Shown here in pieces: positions 33,281 through 41,098 of a stretch of DNA of 64,000 nt. The stretch is taken from assembly GCA_023416735.1 (NCBI GenBank), contig JAEZGX010000019.1:1-64000 (forward strand). The letters are read 5' to 3'. Each line of letters opens with the position of its first letter. Positions within the stretch are counted from its first letter, which is position 1. The translations under genes were made by a program, and so were the position numbers. The stretch is from Verrucomicrobiota bacterium. GTDB lineage: Bacteria; Verrucomicrobiota; Verrucomicrobiia; Opitutales; Opitutaceae. The notes under the pieces were generated by a model. The model was not told the DNA's origin, did no database searches, and saw only the letters and a list, made by a program, of their open reading frames with translations.

Positions 33281-34186
33281 ATGCAAATTGAGAATTTTAA
33301 AATTTTCGCCGATCTCGTCGAGACGAAGAGTTTTTCGAAATCGGCCAAGTTGAATGGCATCACGCAGTCCGCGGTGAGCCAGCAGGCGCGAGCGATGGAG
33401 CGGCACTTCAAGACGCTGTTGATCGATCGAAGCCAGAAGCAGTTTCAGCTCACGCGGGAAGGTCAGCGGGTTTACGAGTCGGCGAAAGAGATGCTGCACA
33501 CCTACGACAAGCTGTTGAGCGAGTTGCAGGAGATGAAGAAGGTGATCAGCGGGACGATTCGCATCTCGACGATTTATTCGATCGGGCTGCACGAGCTGCC
33601 GCCCTTCATCAAAAAATTCCTGCACGATTATCCGTCGGTGAATGTGCGGGTGGAGTATCGCCGGTCGAATCTCGTGTATGAGGACATCCTGCACAACTCG
33701 GTGGATTTTGGGTTGGTGGCCTTTCCGGTGAAGCAGCGGCAGATCGAAGTGCTGCCGTTTCGCAACGATCACCTGGTGTTGATTGCGCATCCGAATCATC
33801 CGCTGGCGAAGGTGGGCGAGTTGGAACTCAAGCAACTCGCGGCGCAGCGCTTCATTGGTTTCGATCCGGACATCCCGACGCGCAAGGCGGTCGACCAGAT
33901 TTTCCGCGACAACAAACTCGAGATCGAGCCGGTGATGGAGTTCGACAACATCGAGACGGTGAAACGCGCGGTGGAGATCGATCACGGCGTGGCGATCGTG
34001 CCGCAGGCGACGGTGCAGCAGGAGGTGCAACAGGGGACGCTCGCGGCGATTCATTTCAAGGGGAAGGACTTCACCCGGCCGCTCGCGATTCTGCATCGCA
34101 AAGGGCGCGTGCTGACGCCGGCGATGAAGAAGTTCATCGAGATCCTGGGCCTGGATTTGCCGCCGGCGGAAAGGGCTGCACCTTGA
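33281..34186 (+). CDS. LysR-family transcriptional regulator
   Basis: A 301-residue regulator with an N-terminal winged helix: MQIENFKIFADLVETKSFSK then LNGITQSAVSQQARAME. It has a two-lobe effector domain, with FVAF-like and GVAIVPQ segments. Overall similar to the CysL/CbbR branch. Divergent from yggS; downstream on the same strand is the thioredoxin-like gene after 54 bp. Regulon unknown. Confidence 0.93.
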   Translation: MQIENFKIFADLVETKSFSKSAKLNGITQSAVSQQARAMERHFKTLLIDRSQKQFQLTREGQRVYESAKEMLHTYDKLLSELQEMKKVISGTIRISTIYSIGLHELPPFIKKFLHDYPSVNVRVEYRRSNLVYEDILHNSVDFGLVAFPVKQRQIEVLPFRNDHLVLIAHPNHPLAKVGELELKQLAAQRFIGFDPDIPTRKAVDQIFRDNKLEIEPVMEFDNIETVKRAVEIDHGVAIVPQATVQQEVQQGTLAAIHFKGKDFTRPLAILHRKGRVLTPAMKKFIEILGLDLPPAERAAP

Positions 34187-34240
34187 GGCTGCTCTCCGCG
34201 GCGCGGCTGCGGGTTCACCATTCCTGATTTATCTGTCTCC

Positions 34241-34741
34241 ATGAAAACACTACGCACGTTCCTTGTTGTTTCCCTCGCGCTGGCCGGTGCGGCGCTCGCG
34301 TCAGCGCGACCGGCGCCGTCGTGGACCTTGAAAGATCCGAGCGGCAAAGCGGTGAGTTCGGAGGAGTTGAAGGGGAAGGTGGTCGTGGTGGATTTCTGGG
34401 CGACCTGGTGCGGTCCCTGCCGCATGGAGATCCCGGGCTACATCGAGCTGCAGGAGAAATATAAGGACGACCTCGTGATCGTGGGCATCTCGCTGGACGC
34501 GCCGCCCCGCGGGGCGAGCCTGGTGAAGAGTTTCGTGGCGAAGAACAAGATCAACTATCCGATCGTGATGTCGACTGACGCGGTGCTGGAGGAGTTCGGG
34601 AGCGACAAGCCGATCAATGTGATCCCGACGACCTTCATCATCGATCGCGACGGCAACATCCGCGATCGCAAGGAAGGCGCCGAGCATAAGGAAGAGTTCG
34701 AGCAGCGCCTGCTCCCCTTCCTGAAAAAGCCGACTGAGTAA
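34241..34741 (+). CDS. Exported TlpA/ResA-type thiol-disulfide oxidoreductase
   Basis: A 166-residue thioredoxin-fold protein with a signal peptide (MKTLRTFLVVSLALAGAAL). The redox motif is WATWCGPCRME, the cis-Pro loop is VIPTTFIID and a typical FWATW strand precedes the active site. Likely reduces disulfides outside the cytoplasm. deoC starts 12 bp downstream. Confidence 0.92.
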   Translation: MKTLRTFLVVSLALAGAALASARPAPSWTLKDPSGKAVSSEELKGKVVVVDFWATWCGPCRMEIPGYIELQEKYKDDLVIVGISLDAPPRGASLVKSFVAKNKINYPIVMSTDAVLEEFGSDKPINVIPTTFIIDRDGNIRDRKEGAEHKEEFEQRLLPFLKKPTE

Positions 34742-34753
34742 GTCGGGCGACGT

Positions 34754-35692
34754 ATGCTAAGCGCAGGCACGGCGGCTTTCCGGCGATTGTGGGATGAGAT
34801 CGGCACCGTCGATGCGGTGGGCGTCGAGGAGCGCGTGGCGAAGTATGCCACGCGCTCGATCAAGAAGAACGCCAAGGTGTGGGGGCTGAAGACGGCGGTC
34901 TCGATGGTCGATCTGACGACGCTGGAGGGCAAAGATACGCCGGGAAAGGTGGCGTCGCTTTGTCGGAAAGCGTTGCGGCCGCACGAGTCGGACGACGTGC
35001 CGCGGGTGGCGGCGGTGTGTGTTTATCCCTCGATGGTGCGGCACGCGCGGCGCGCGCTGGGATCTGAAGCGGACGTGAGGATCGCCTCGGTGGCGACGGC
35101 GTTTCCGAGCGGGCAGGCGCCCTTGAAAACGCGGCTCGCGGAAGTGAAGTCGGCGGTCGCGGACGGGGCGGACGAAATCGACATGGTGATCAATCGCGGG
35201 GCGTTTCTGGCGGGGGACTTTCGCGAGGTGCAGGACGAGATCACGGCGGTGGTGGAAGCGTGCGGCGATGCGGCGCTGAAGGTGATTCTCGAGGTGAGCG
35301 AGCTGGAGACCTACGACAACATCCGGGCGGCGTCTTTCCTGGCGATGCGGGCGATCCGCGAAGGCGATTTCATCAAGACGAGCACGGGCAAGACGTCGTT
35401 GAACGCGACGCTCGGCAACAACCAGGTGATGCTCGAAGCGATCCGTGATTATTATCTGGATACGGGCGTGGCGATCGGCATGAAGCCGGCAGGCGGGATT
35501 CGCACGGCGAAGCAGGCGTTGCAGTTTCTGGTCGCGGTGAAGGAAACGCTCGGCGACGCGTGGCTGAACAACGACCGGTATCGGTTCGGCGCGAGCTCGT
35601 TGTTGAACGATTTGCTGCGGCAGTTGGAGAAGGAGCGGACGGGCGCGTATCAGGCGCCGTATTACTTCAGCGAGGCGGCGGAGAGTTACTGA
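34754..35692 (+). CDS. deoC: Deoxyribose-phosphate aldolase
   Basis: A 312-residue class I aldolase splitting 2-deoxyribose 5-phosphate to glyceraldehyde 3-phosphate and acetaldehyde. Motifs are VCVYPSM, VATAFPSGQ, DEIDMVINRGAFL, the Schiff-base Lys in FIKTSTGK and the second Lys in GMKPAGGIR. Longer than the 220-260 aa enzyme by about 50 N-terminal residues, as in the DeoC of Actinobacteria and mammals. Starts the aldehyde-handling block with two aldehyde dehydrogenase genes. Confidence 0.96.
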   Translation: MLSAGTAAFRRLWDEIGTVDAVGVEERVAKYATRSIKKNAKVWGLKTAVSMVDLTTLEGKDTPGKVASLCRKALRPHESDDVPRVAAVCVYPSMVRHARRALGSEADVRIASVATAFPSGQAPLKTRLAEVKSAVADGADEIDMVINRGAFLAGDFREVQDEITAVVEACGDAALKVILEVSELETYDNIRAASFLAMRAIREGDFIKTSTGKTSLNATLGNNQVMLEAIRDYYLDTGVAIGMKPAGGIRTAKQALQFLVAVKETLGDAWLNNDRYRFGASSLLNDLLRQLEKERTGAYQAPYYFSEAAESY

Positions 35693-35704
35693 ATTCAATC
35701 TATC

Positions 35705-35774
35705 AACCACGAATGAATACGAATTCAGAAGGAGCTGATTGGGAGTTCGTGTGAGTTCGTGTCCATTCGTGGTT
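35705..35774. repeat. Family A inverted pair without a gene (MITE-like)
   Basis: Left arm AACCACGAATGAATACGAAT (from 35705) is inverted relative to a right arm ending at 35774 (reverse complement begins AACCACGAATGGACACGAA); the 22-base arms match at 19 positions. Total 70 bp. It begins 12 bp after the deoC stop and ends 8 bp before the aldehyde dehydrogenase ATG. It looks like an empty version of the element at 37293-37719. Confidence 0.7.
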
Positions 35775-35782
35775 CCTTCCCC

Positions 35783-37288
35783 ATGTCGACGACCATCTCT
35801 GAAAAGAAGAAAACGACCCGGATCTCGCGTCCTGCGCCTGAGCTGATTTTTGGGGATTTGTGGGAATTCGATCCGGCGCCGGAGACGGCGGATCCGCGGC
35901 TGCAGGCGCGGTATGAGTTGTTCATCGACGGGAAGTTCGTCGCGCCGAAGTCGGGGAAGTATTTAGACTCCATCAATCCGGCGAACGAGAAGAAGCTGGC
36001 CGAGATCGCGCTCGCGGGCGCGGCGGACGTCGATGCGGCGTATGGCGCGGCGCGGAAGGCGTTCGAGACGACGTGGGGGAGGATGGCGGGTCGCGAACGC
36101 GCGAAGTATCTGTTTCGGATCGCGCGGTTGCTGCAGGATCGCGCACGGGAGTTTGCGGTCGCGGAAACGCTCGATGGCGGGAAGCCGATCAAGGAATCGC
36201 GCGACTTCGACGTGCCGATGGCGGCGGCGCATTTCTTTTATCACGCGGGGTGGGCGGACAAGCTCGAGTATGTCGCGCCGGGCGCGCGCGTGGCGCCGCT
36301 CGGTGTAGTGGGGCAGGTGATACCGTGGAATTTCCCGTTGTTGATGCTGGCGTGGAAGCTCGCGCCAGCGCTCGCGATGGGCAATTGCGTGGTGTTGAAG
36401 CCCGCGGAGACGACGTCGATCACGTGCTTGAAACTGGCGGAGATCATTCGCGATGCGGGGCTGCCGCCAGGCGTGGTGAATTTTGTCACGGGTGCGGGCG
36501 AAGTGGGAGCGGCGGTGATGTCGCATCCGAGCGCGGCGAAGGTGGCGTTCACCGGCTCGACCGAAGTGGGGAAGATCATCATGCGCTCGCTCGCGGGCAG
36601 CGGGAAGAAGATGACGATGGAGCTCGGCGGGAAGGCGGCGAATATCGTGTTCGACGACGCGCCGCTCGATCAGGCGGTGGAAGGCATCGTGAACGGGATT
36701 TTCTTCAATCAAGGTCACGTGTGTTGCGCGGGATCGCGTTTGCTGGTGCACGAACCGGTGGCGGAGCGCGTGCTGACGAAGTTGAAGAACCGGATCCGCG
36801 TGTTGCGCGTGGGCGATCCGATGGACAAGAACACTGACATCGGCGCGATCAACTCGAAGGAGCAGCTCGCGAAGATTACCGAGCTGGTCGAGAGCGGCGT
36901 GAAGGACGGCGCGGAGATGTTTCAGCCGGCGTGCCGGCTGCCGGTGAAAGGATATTACTTCCGGCCCACGATTTTCTCGGAGGTCACGATGAGCCATCGG
37001 ATCGCGCGCGAGGAGATCTTCGGTCCGGTGTTGAGCGTGCTGACGTTCCGGACCGTGGAGGAGGCGATCGAGAAGGCGAACAACACGGCGTATGGCTTGA
37101 GCGCGGGGGTGTGGACGGACAAGGGCTCGCGGATCTTGAAGATGTCGACGGAGCTGAAGGCCGGCGTCGTCTGGGCGAATACCTATAACAAGTTCGATCC
37201 GACGTCACCGTTTGGTGGATACAAAGAAAGCGGCTTCGGGCGGGAAGGCGGGCGGCAGGGGTTGTTGGATTACTGCAAGCTGATCTGA
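35783..37288 (+). CDS. Aldehyde dehydrogenase (ALDH16-like catalytic half)
   Basis: A 501-residue NAD-dependent dehydrogenase, probably oxidising aldehydes released by DeoC. Motifs are GQVIPWNFPLLML, KPAETTS, FTGSTEVGK, the catalytic Glu in MELGGKAANIVF, and Cys in GHVCCAGS (Cys 314/315). EEIFGPVLSV lies near the C-terminus. ATG 35783 is favoured because eight in-frame upstream residues come from repeat DNA. Together with the 287-residue gene at 39109 it equals the length of two-domain ALDH16. Confidence 0.95.
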   Translation: MSTTISEKKKTTRISRPAPELIFGDLWEFDPAPETADPRLQARYELFIDGKFVAPKSGKYLDSINPANEKKLAEIALAGAADVDAAYGAARKAFETTWGRMAGRERAKYLFRIARLLQDRAREFAVAETLDGGKPIKESRDFDVPMAAAHFFYHAGWADKLEYVAPGARVAPLGVVGQVIPWNFPLLMLAWKLAPALAMGNCVVLKPAETTSITCLKLAEIIRDAGLPPGVVNFVTGAGEVGAAVMSHPSAAKVAFTGSTEVGKIIMRSLAGSGKKMTMELGGKAANIVFDDAPLDQAVEGIVNGIFFNQGHVCCAGSRLLVHEPVAERVLTKLKNRIRVLRVGDPMDKNTDIGAINSKEQLAKITELVESGVKDGAEMFQPACRLPVKGYYFRPTIFSEVTMSHRIAREEIFGPVLSVLTFRTVEEAIEKANNTAYGLSAGVWTDKGSRILKMSTELKAGVVWANTYNKFDPTSPFGGYKESGFGREGGRQGLLDYCKLI

Positions 37289-37292
37289 ACTG

Positions 37293-37719
37293 AACCACGG
37301 ATGGACACGGATGGACACGGATCGAAGCTGCCGGAGGGTGAGCTCACGCATGCAATTATTGGAGCGGCGTTCGAGGTGTTGAACGAGATCGGGCACGGGC
37401 TGAGAGAGAAGACGTATGAGAACTCGCTGGTGGTGGAGCTCGGGTTGCGGCGGGTCGCTTTTCAGCAGCAGCGGGCGTTTGAGATTCGATATAAGTCGGT
37501 TCGGGTTGATGCGTTCGTCCCGGACTTGATTGTGGGCGAGCGCGTTTTGGTGGACGCAAAAGTGGTCGAACGGATCACAGATTTGGAGCGCGGTCAGATG
37601 CTGAACTACCTCAAGGTCACGCAGCTCCGGGTTGGGTTGATCATCAACTTCAAGAAGCCGAGACTGGAGTGGGAGCGAGTGGTTCGCTGATCCGTGTTTA
37701 TCTGTGTCCATCCGTGGTT
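37293..37719 (+). mobile_element. Small element with family A terminal inverted repeats
   Basis: 427 bp bounded by 31-bp inverted repeats: left 37293-37323 starting AACCACGGATGGACAC, right 37689-37719 whose reverse complement starts the same way; the arms agree at 28 of 31 positions. The only gene inside is the GxxExxY protein, with ATG inside the left arm and stop overlapping the first two bases of the right arm. It lies between two genes of the deoC block, and no target-site duplication is obvious. Mobility is inferred from structure. Confidence 0.6.
37301..37690 (+). CDS. GxxExxY protein (PD-(D/E)XK nuclease-like)
   Basis: A 129-residue protein with the name-giving motif GLREKTY (Gly-x-x-Glu-x-x-Tyr, about 34-40) after IIGAAFEVLNEIGHG. 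The nuclease-like core is DAFVPDLIVGERVLVDAKVV, with Asp in VPDLIV and the xDAK variant of the (D/E)xK pair. It ends QMLNYLKVTQLRVGLIINF. Length and fold match PF13366-type proteins, whose function is not established. The first seven residues, MDTDGHG, are translated repeat sequence, so gene and repeats belong together. Some nuclease action on the repeats is a hypothesis. Confidence 0.88.
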   Translation: MDTDGHGSKLPEGELTHAIIGAAFEVLNEIGHGLREKTYENSLVVELGLRRVAFQQQRAFEIRYKSVRVDAFVPDLIVGERVLVDAKVVERITDLERGQMLNYLKVTQLRVGLIINFKKPRLEWERVVR

Positions 37720-37730
37720 GAATTTTTCTG

Positions 37731-39092
37731 ATGTCGAAAACCTACCTCACTGCTCCGCCGAAGATTAAGACGATGCCGCCGGGGATTCCTTACATTGTGG
37801 GGAACGAGGCGGCGGAGCGTTTCAATTTTTATGGGATGCGCGCGATCCTCGTCATTTTCATGACGCAGTATCTGATGGGGCCGGAGGGGGAGCTGGCGCC
37901 GATGTCGGGCTCGGAGGCGAACAAGTGGTATCACCTTTTCCTCGCGACGAATTACTTCCTTCCGGTGTTCGGCGCGATTCTCGCGGATGCGTTCTGGGGG
38001 AAATACAAGACGATCATCTGGCTTTCGCTGGTTTACTGTCTCGGGAGCGTCGTGCTCGCGCTGGATCACACGCGACTCGGGCTCGGGCTGGGGTTGATGC
38101 TGATCGCGATCGGATCGGGAGGAATCAAACCGTGCGTGTCGGCGCACGTGGGCGATCAGTTCAGCGCGGAGAATCAACCGTTGCTGTCGAAGGCGTTCGG
38201 ATGGTTTTATTTTTCGATCAACGCGGGGTCGCTGATCTCGATTCCGCTCACGCCGGTGCTGCTGCAAAAGTATGGTCCGGGCTGGGCGTTTGGCGTGCCG
38301 GCGGCGCTGATGTTGCTGGCGACGTTCGTGTTCTGGCTGGGGCGCTATAAGTTCGCGCACATTCCGCCGGCGGGGCGCGCGTTTTTCCGCGATAATTTTA
38401 ATGCCGAAGGCCGCGCGGCGATGGGGCGGATCGGAATCATTTTCGCGTTCGTGGCGGTGTTCTGGTCGTTGTGGGACCAGAGCGGCGGCGAATGGGTGTT
38501 GCAGGCGGAGAAAATGGATCGGGAGATTTCGGTTTTTGGACGGACGTTCGAAATCCTCTCGGCGCAGGTGCAGACGCTGAACGCGGTCTTCATTTTGGCG
38601 CTGATTCCGTTTTGCAGCTATGTGTTGTATCCGGCGATCAGCCGGGTGTTCCCGCTGAATCCGCTGCGGAAGATCGGTATTGGACTGGTGGTGACCGTGG
38701 CGTCGTTCGTAGTCGCGGCGTGGATTGAGTCGCGCATTTCCGCGGGCGAGCAGCCGTCGATTGTGTGGCAGGTGCCGGCTTATCTGCTGCTTTCGCTGGG
38801 CGAAGTGATGGTGTCGATCACGTCGCTCGAGTTTGCCTACACGCAGGCGCCGAAGCGGATGAAGTCGATCATTATGTCGCTCTACCTTCTGTCGATTTCG
38901 GCGGGGAATCTGTTCACGGCGCTCGTGCACCACTTTATCGACAACGAGGACGGCACGACCAAGCTGCCGGGCGCGTGGTTTTATCTGTTCTTCGCGGGGC
39001 TCTGTCTCGCGACGGCGCTCGTGTTCGCGCTCGTGGCGCGTTCGTATCGGGAAAAGACCTACCTGCAGGACGCCGAGCCGGCGGCGAGTTGA
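37731..39092 (+). CDS. Proton-dependent oligopeptide transporter (POT/PTR2)
   Basis: A 453-residue carrier of about 12-14 helices. It has the POT hallmark NEAAERFNFYGMRAIL with the proton-linked ExxERF-like motif, then LGADAFWGKYKT-type ILADAFWGKYK and GWFYFSINAGSLIS. The substrate is likely di/tripeptides by family, though the nucleoside-catabolic neighbourhood leaves nitrate or nucleoside-like substrates open. Lies between the full and short aldehyde dehydrogenase genes. Confidence 0.93.
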   Translation: MSKTYLTAPPKIKTMPPGIPYIVGNEAAERFNFYGMRAILVIFMTQYLMGPEGELAPMSGSEANKWYHLFLATNYFLPVFGAILADAFWGKYKTIIWLSLVYCLGSVVLALDHTRLGLGLGLMLIAIGSGGIKPCVSAHVGDQFSAENQPLLSKAFGWFYFSINAGSLISIPLTPVLLQKYGPGWAFGVPAALMLLATFVFWLGRYKFAHIPPAGRAFFRDNFNAEGRAAMGRIGIIFAFVAVFWSLWDQSGGEWVLQAEKMDREISVFGRTFEILSAQVQTLNAVFILALIPFCSYVLYPAISRVFPLNPLRKIGIGLVVTVASFVVAAWIESRISAGEQPSIVWQVPAYLLLSLGEVMVSITSLEFAYTQAPKRMKSIIMSLYLLSISAGNLFTALVHHFIDNEDGTTKLPGAWFYLFFAGLCLATALVFALVARSYREKTYLQDAEPAAS

Positions 39093-39108
39093 TCAGACCT
39101 TTATTCTC

Positions 39109-39972
39109 ATGAGCCGAATTCCTGTCACCAAGACGCCGAAGGTTTACGTGGGCGGAGCGTTCATTCGTTCGGAGAGCGCGCGCGTGTTTCCCGTCAACGA
39201 CAAGGACGGGAACTTCTACGCGAATATTCCGCAGTGCACGCGGAAGGATTTGCGCAACGCGGTCGAGGCGGCGGCGAAGGCGGGGCCCGGCTGGGCGAAG
39301 CGCACGCCGTATAATCGCGGGCAGATTCTTTATCGGCTCGGCGAGATGCTCGAGGCGCGGCGGCAGGAGATGATCGATGCGATGGTGCTGTTTGGCTGCG
39401 AATCGAAGCGCGCGGTCAAAGGCGTGGAGTTGTCGGTGGATCGGCTGATCTATTACGCGGGCTGGGCGGACAAATACGAACAGGTGCTCGGAAATGTGAA
39501 TCCGGTGGCGGCGCCGTATTTCAATTTCACAGTGACGGAGCCGATGGGGGTGATCGGCGTGATCGCGCCGGATCGGCCGCCGCTGCTGCCGCTGATTTCG
39601 TTGATCGCGCCAGCGATCGTGAGCGGAAATACGGTGGTCGCGGTGGCGTCGGAGAAGATGCCGTATCCGGCGATTCTATTGGGCGAAATGCTGGCGACGA
39701 GCGATCTGCCGGGTGGAGTCGTGAATCTGTTGACGGGTTTTCGGAAGGAACTCGTGCCGACCTTTGCGACGCACACGCATTTGCGCGCGATCGTGGGCGT
39801 GGCGAATGCGGACGAGCGGAAGGCGCTCGAGCTCGGCGCGGCGGAGAGTGTGAAACGCACGCGGTTGATTGATCCGGAAGAAGCGGACTGGTGGGCAGAT
39901 TCGGCGCAGAGCGTTTATGCGATTCGGGACACGCTCGAGTTCAAGACGACGTGGCATCCGGTGGGAGTGTGA
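39109..39972 (+). CDS. Short aldehyde-dehydrogenase-like protein lacking the catalytic domain
   Basis: A 287-residue protein with ALDH N-terminal and NAD-fold features: MGVIGVIAPDRPPLL, SGNTVVAVASEKMPYPAI and LPGGVVNLLTG. The region that should hold the catalytic Cys is missing, and the protein ends LEFKTTWHPVGV. It is not a frameshift remnant: the frame is intact and has an ordered C-terminus. Its length and features match the C-terminal pseudo-ALDH part of ALDH16. A structural or channelling partner of the gene at 35783 is inferred. Confidence 0.85.
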   Translation: MSRIPVTKTPKVYVGGAFIRSESARVFPVNDKDGNFYANIPQCTRKDLRNAVEAAAKAGPGWAKRTPYNRGQILYRLGEMLEARRQEMIDAMVLFGCESKRAVKGVELSVDRLIYYAGWADKYEQVLGNVNPVAAPYFNFTVTEPMGVIGVIAPDRPPLLPLISLIAPAIVSGNTVVAVASEKMPYPAILLGEMLATSDLPGGVVNLLTGFRKELVPTFATHTHLRAIVGVANADERKALELGAAESVKRTRLIDPEEADWWADSAQSVYAIRDTLEFKTTWHPVGV

Positions 39973-39989
39973 GGGGTGTCGGATTGTTG

Positions 39990-40013
39990 AACCACGAAGG
40001 GTCACGCATGCAC
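39990..40013 (+). repeat. Family A intergenic repeat
   Basis: AACCACGAAGGGTCACGCAT starting 17 bp after the stop codon of the short aldehyde dehydrogenase gene, between that gene and the convergent ribokinase gene. Confidence 0.65.
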
Positions 40014-40032
40014 ATGAACCGGCTGCTGAATT

Positions 40033-40971
40033 TTAGCGGCTGTGAGATGACAGCTTCATGGTTTCGCGGGCGGTGGGCATGGAGCGTGACGTGCCCGGTC
40101 TGGTGACGGAGAGCGCGGCGGCGGCGTTGGCGAATTCGGCGGCGCGAAGGATGTCGTTTTGAAATTTGACGAGGCCGGCGGCGAGATTGCCGACGAAGGC
40201 GTCGCCGGCGCCGGTGCTGTCGATGACCTTGACGCGGTGGCGGGCGATTCGCGCGAAGCGATCGGCGAGCGAAACAAAGCAGCCGCGGTCGCCGAGGGTG
40301 ACGATGACGGTGGGCACGCCGAGACGACGGCAGAGTTGTTGAAGCGGGATGTCGTCGAGACGAGCGGGGATGGACTCGTCGATGTTTTTCCCGGCGAGGC
40401 GCGCGAGGGCGGCGAATTCGGTTTCGTTGGGGACGAGCACGTCGACGTGACGCAGCACGGTGCGGTCGAAGTCGGCCCGCATGGGCGCGGGATTGAGAAT
40501 CGTCGTGGCGCCGATGCGCCGAGCGGCGCGGAAAACGTGGGCGTTGATGGCGAGGCTGGCCTCGTGTTGGGCGATGACGACGCGGGCGCCGCGGAGCCAG
40601 GACGCGGGAACGTCGCGAGGAGAGATTTGGGCACTCGCACCGATGGCGACGACGATTTGGTTGCGGCCCTCGCGATCGACCATGATGGCGGCGGTGCCGG
40701 TGGCGTGGCGTTTTTTGATGATGAGCCGCGAATCGATTCCCTCGGTCCGGTGAAAGGCGCGCGCGCCGGCGCCGAAGGTGTCGTCGCCGACCGCGCCGAT
40801 GAAGCGGGTGGCGACGCCCGCTCGGGCGGAAGCGACGGCTTGATTCGAGCCCTTGCCGCCGGGGCCGAGCGAGAAGGTGCCGAGGGTGGTTTCGCCGGGG
40901 GTGGGGAAGTGATCGCTGAGAAAAACGAGATCCTGCACGAAACTACCGACCACGACGACGAGGGGCTTCAT
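40033..40971 (-). CDS. rbsK: Ribokinase (PfkB family)
   Basis: A 312-residue sugar kinase. The N-terminal VVVGSFVQDLVF, the GGKGSNQAVASARAG motif and the C-terminal STGAGDAFVGNLAAGL anion hole with catalytic Asp are all present. Ribose or deoxyribose is the probable substrate given deoC and its partners nearby. Start ATG 40971; 29 in-frame residues upstream are discarded. Convergent with the short aldehyde dehydrogenase gene. Confidence 0.9.
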   Translation of the reverse strand: MKPLVVVVGSFVQDLVFLSDHFPTPGETTLGTFSLGPGGKGSNQAVASARAGVATRFIGAVGDDTFGAGARAFHRTEGIDSRLIIKKRHATGTAAIMVDREGRNQIVVAIGASAQISPRDVPASWLRGARVVIAQHEASLAINAHVFRAARRIGATTILNPAPMRADFDRTVLRHVDVLVPNETEFAALARLAGKNIDESIPARLDDIPLQQLCRRLGVPTVIVTLGDRGCFVSLADRFARIARHRVKVIDSTGAGDAFVGNLAAGLVKFQNDILRAAEFANAAAALSVTRPGTSRSMPTARETMKLSSHSR

Positions 40972-41098
40972 CGGCGGCGACGGTAGGCGTTTGGTGAAAC
41001 ATAACAAGAGGCGGCGATGAGGAAGCCATTCATCCTTCGGTCGGTGCCGCTTGTCCAAGTTTGCGCGCAGCGCGGAGGTCTGCCTCTACTCTTCGCGC

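Noticed and set aside
37301..37690. Toxin-antitoxin reading of the GxxExxY gene
   Set aside because: No second small gene accompanies it inside the inverted repeats.
39109..39972. Pseudogene call for the short aldehyde dehydrogenase
   Set aside because: Frame is intact, well conserved in motif order, and the size matches the ALDH16 C-terminal unit.
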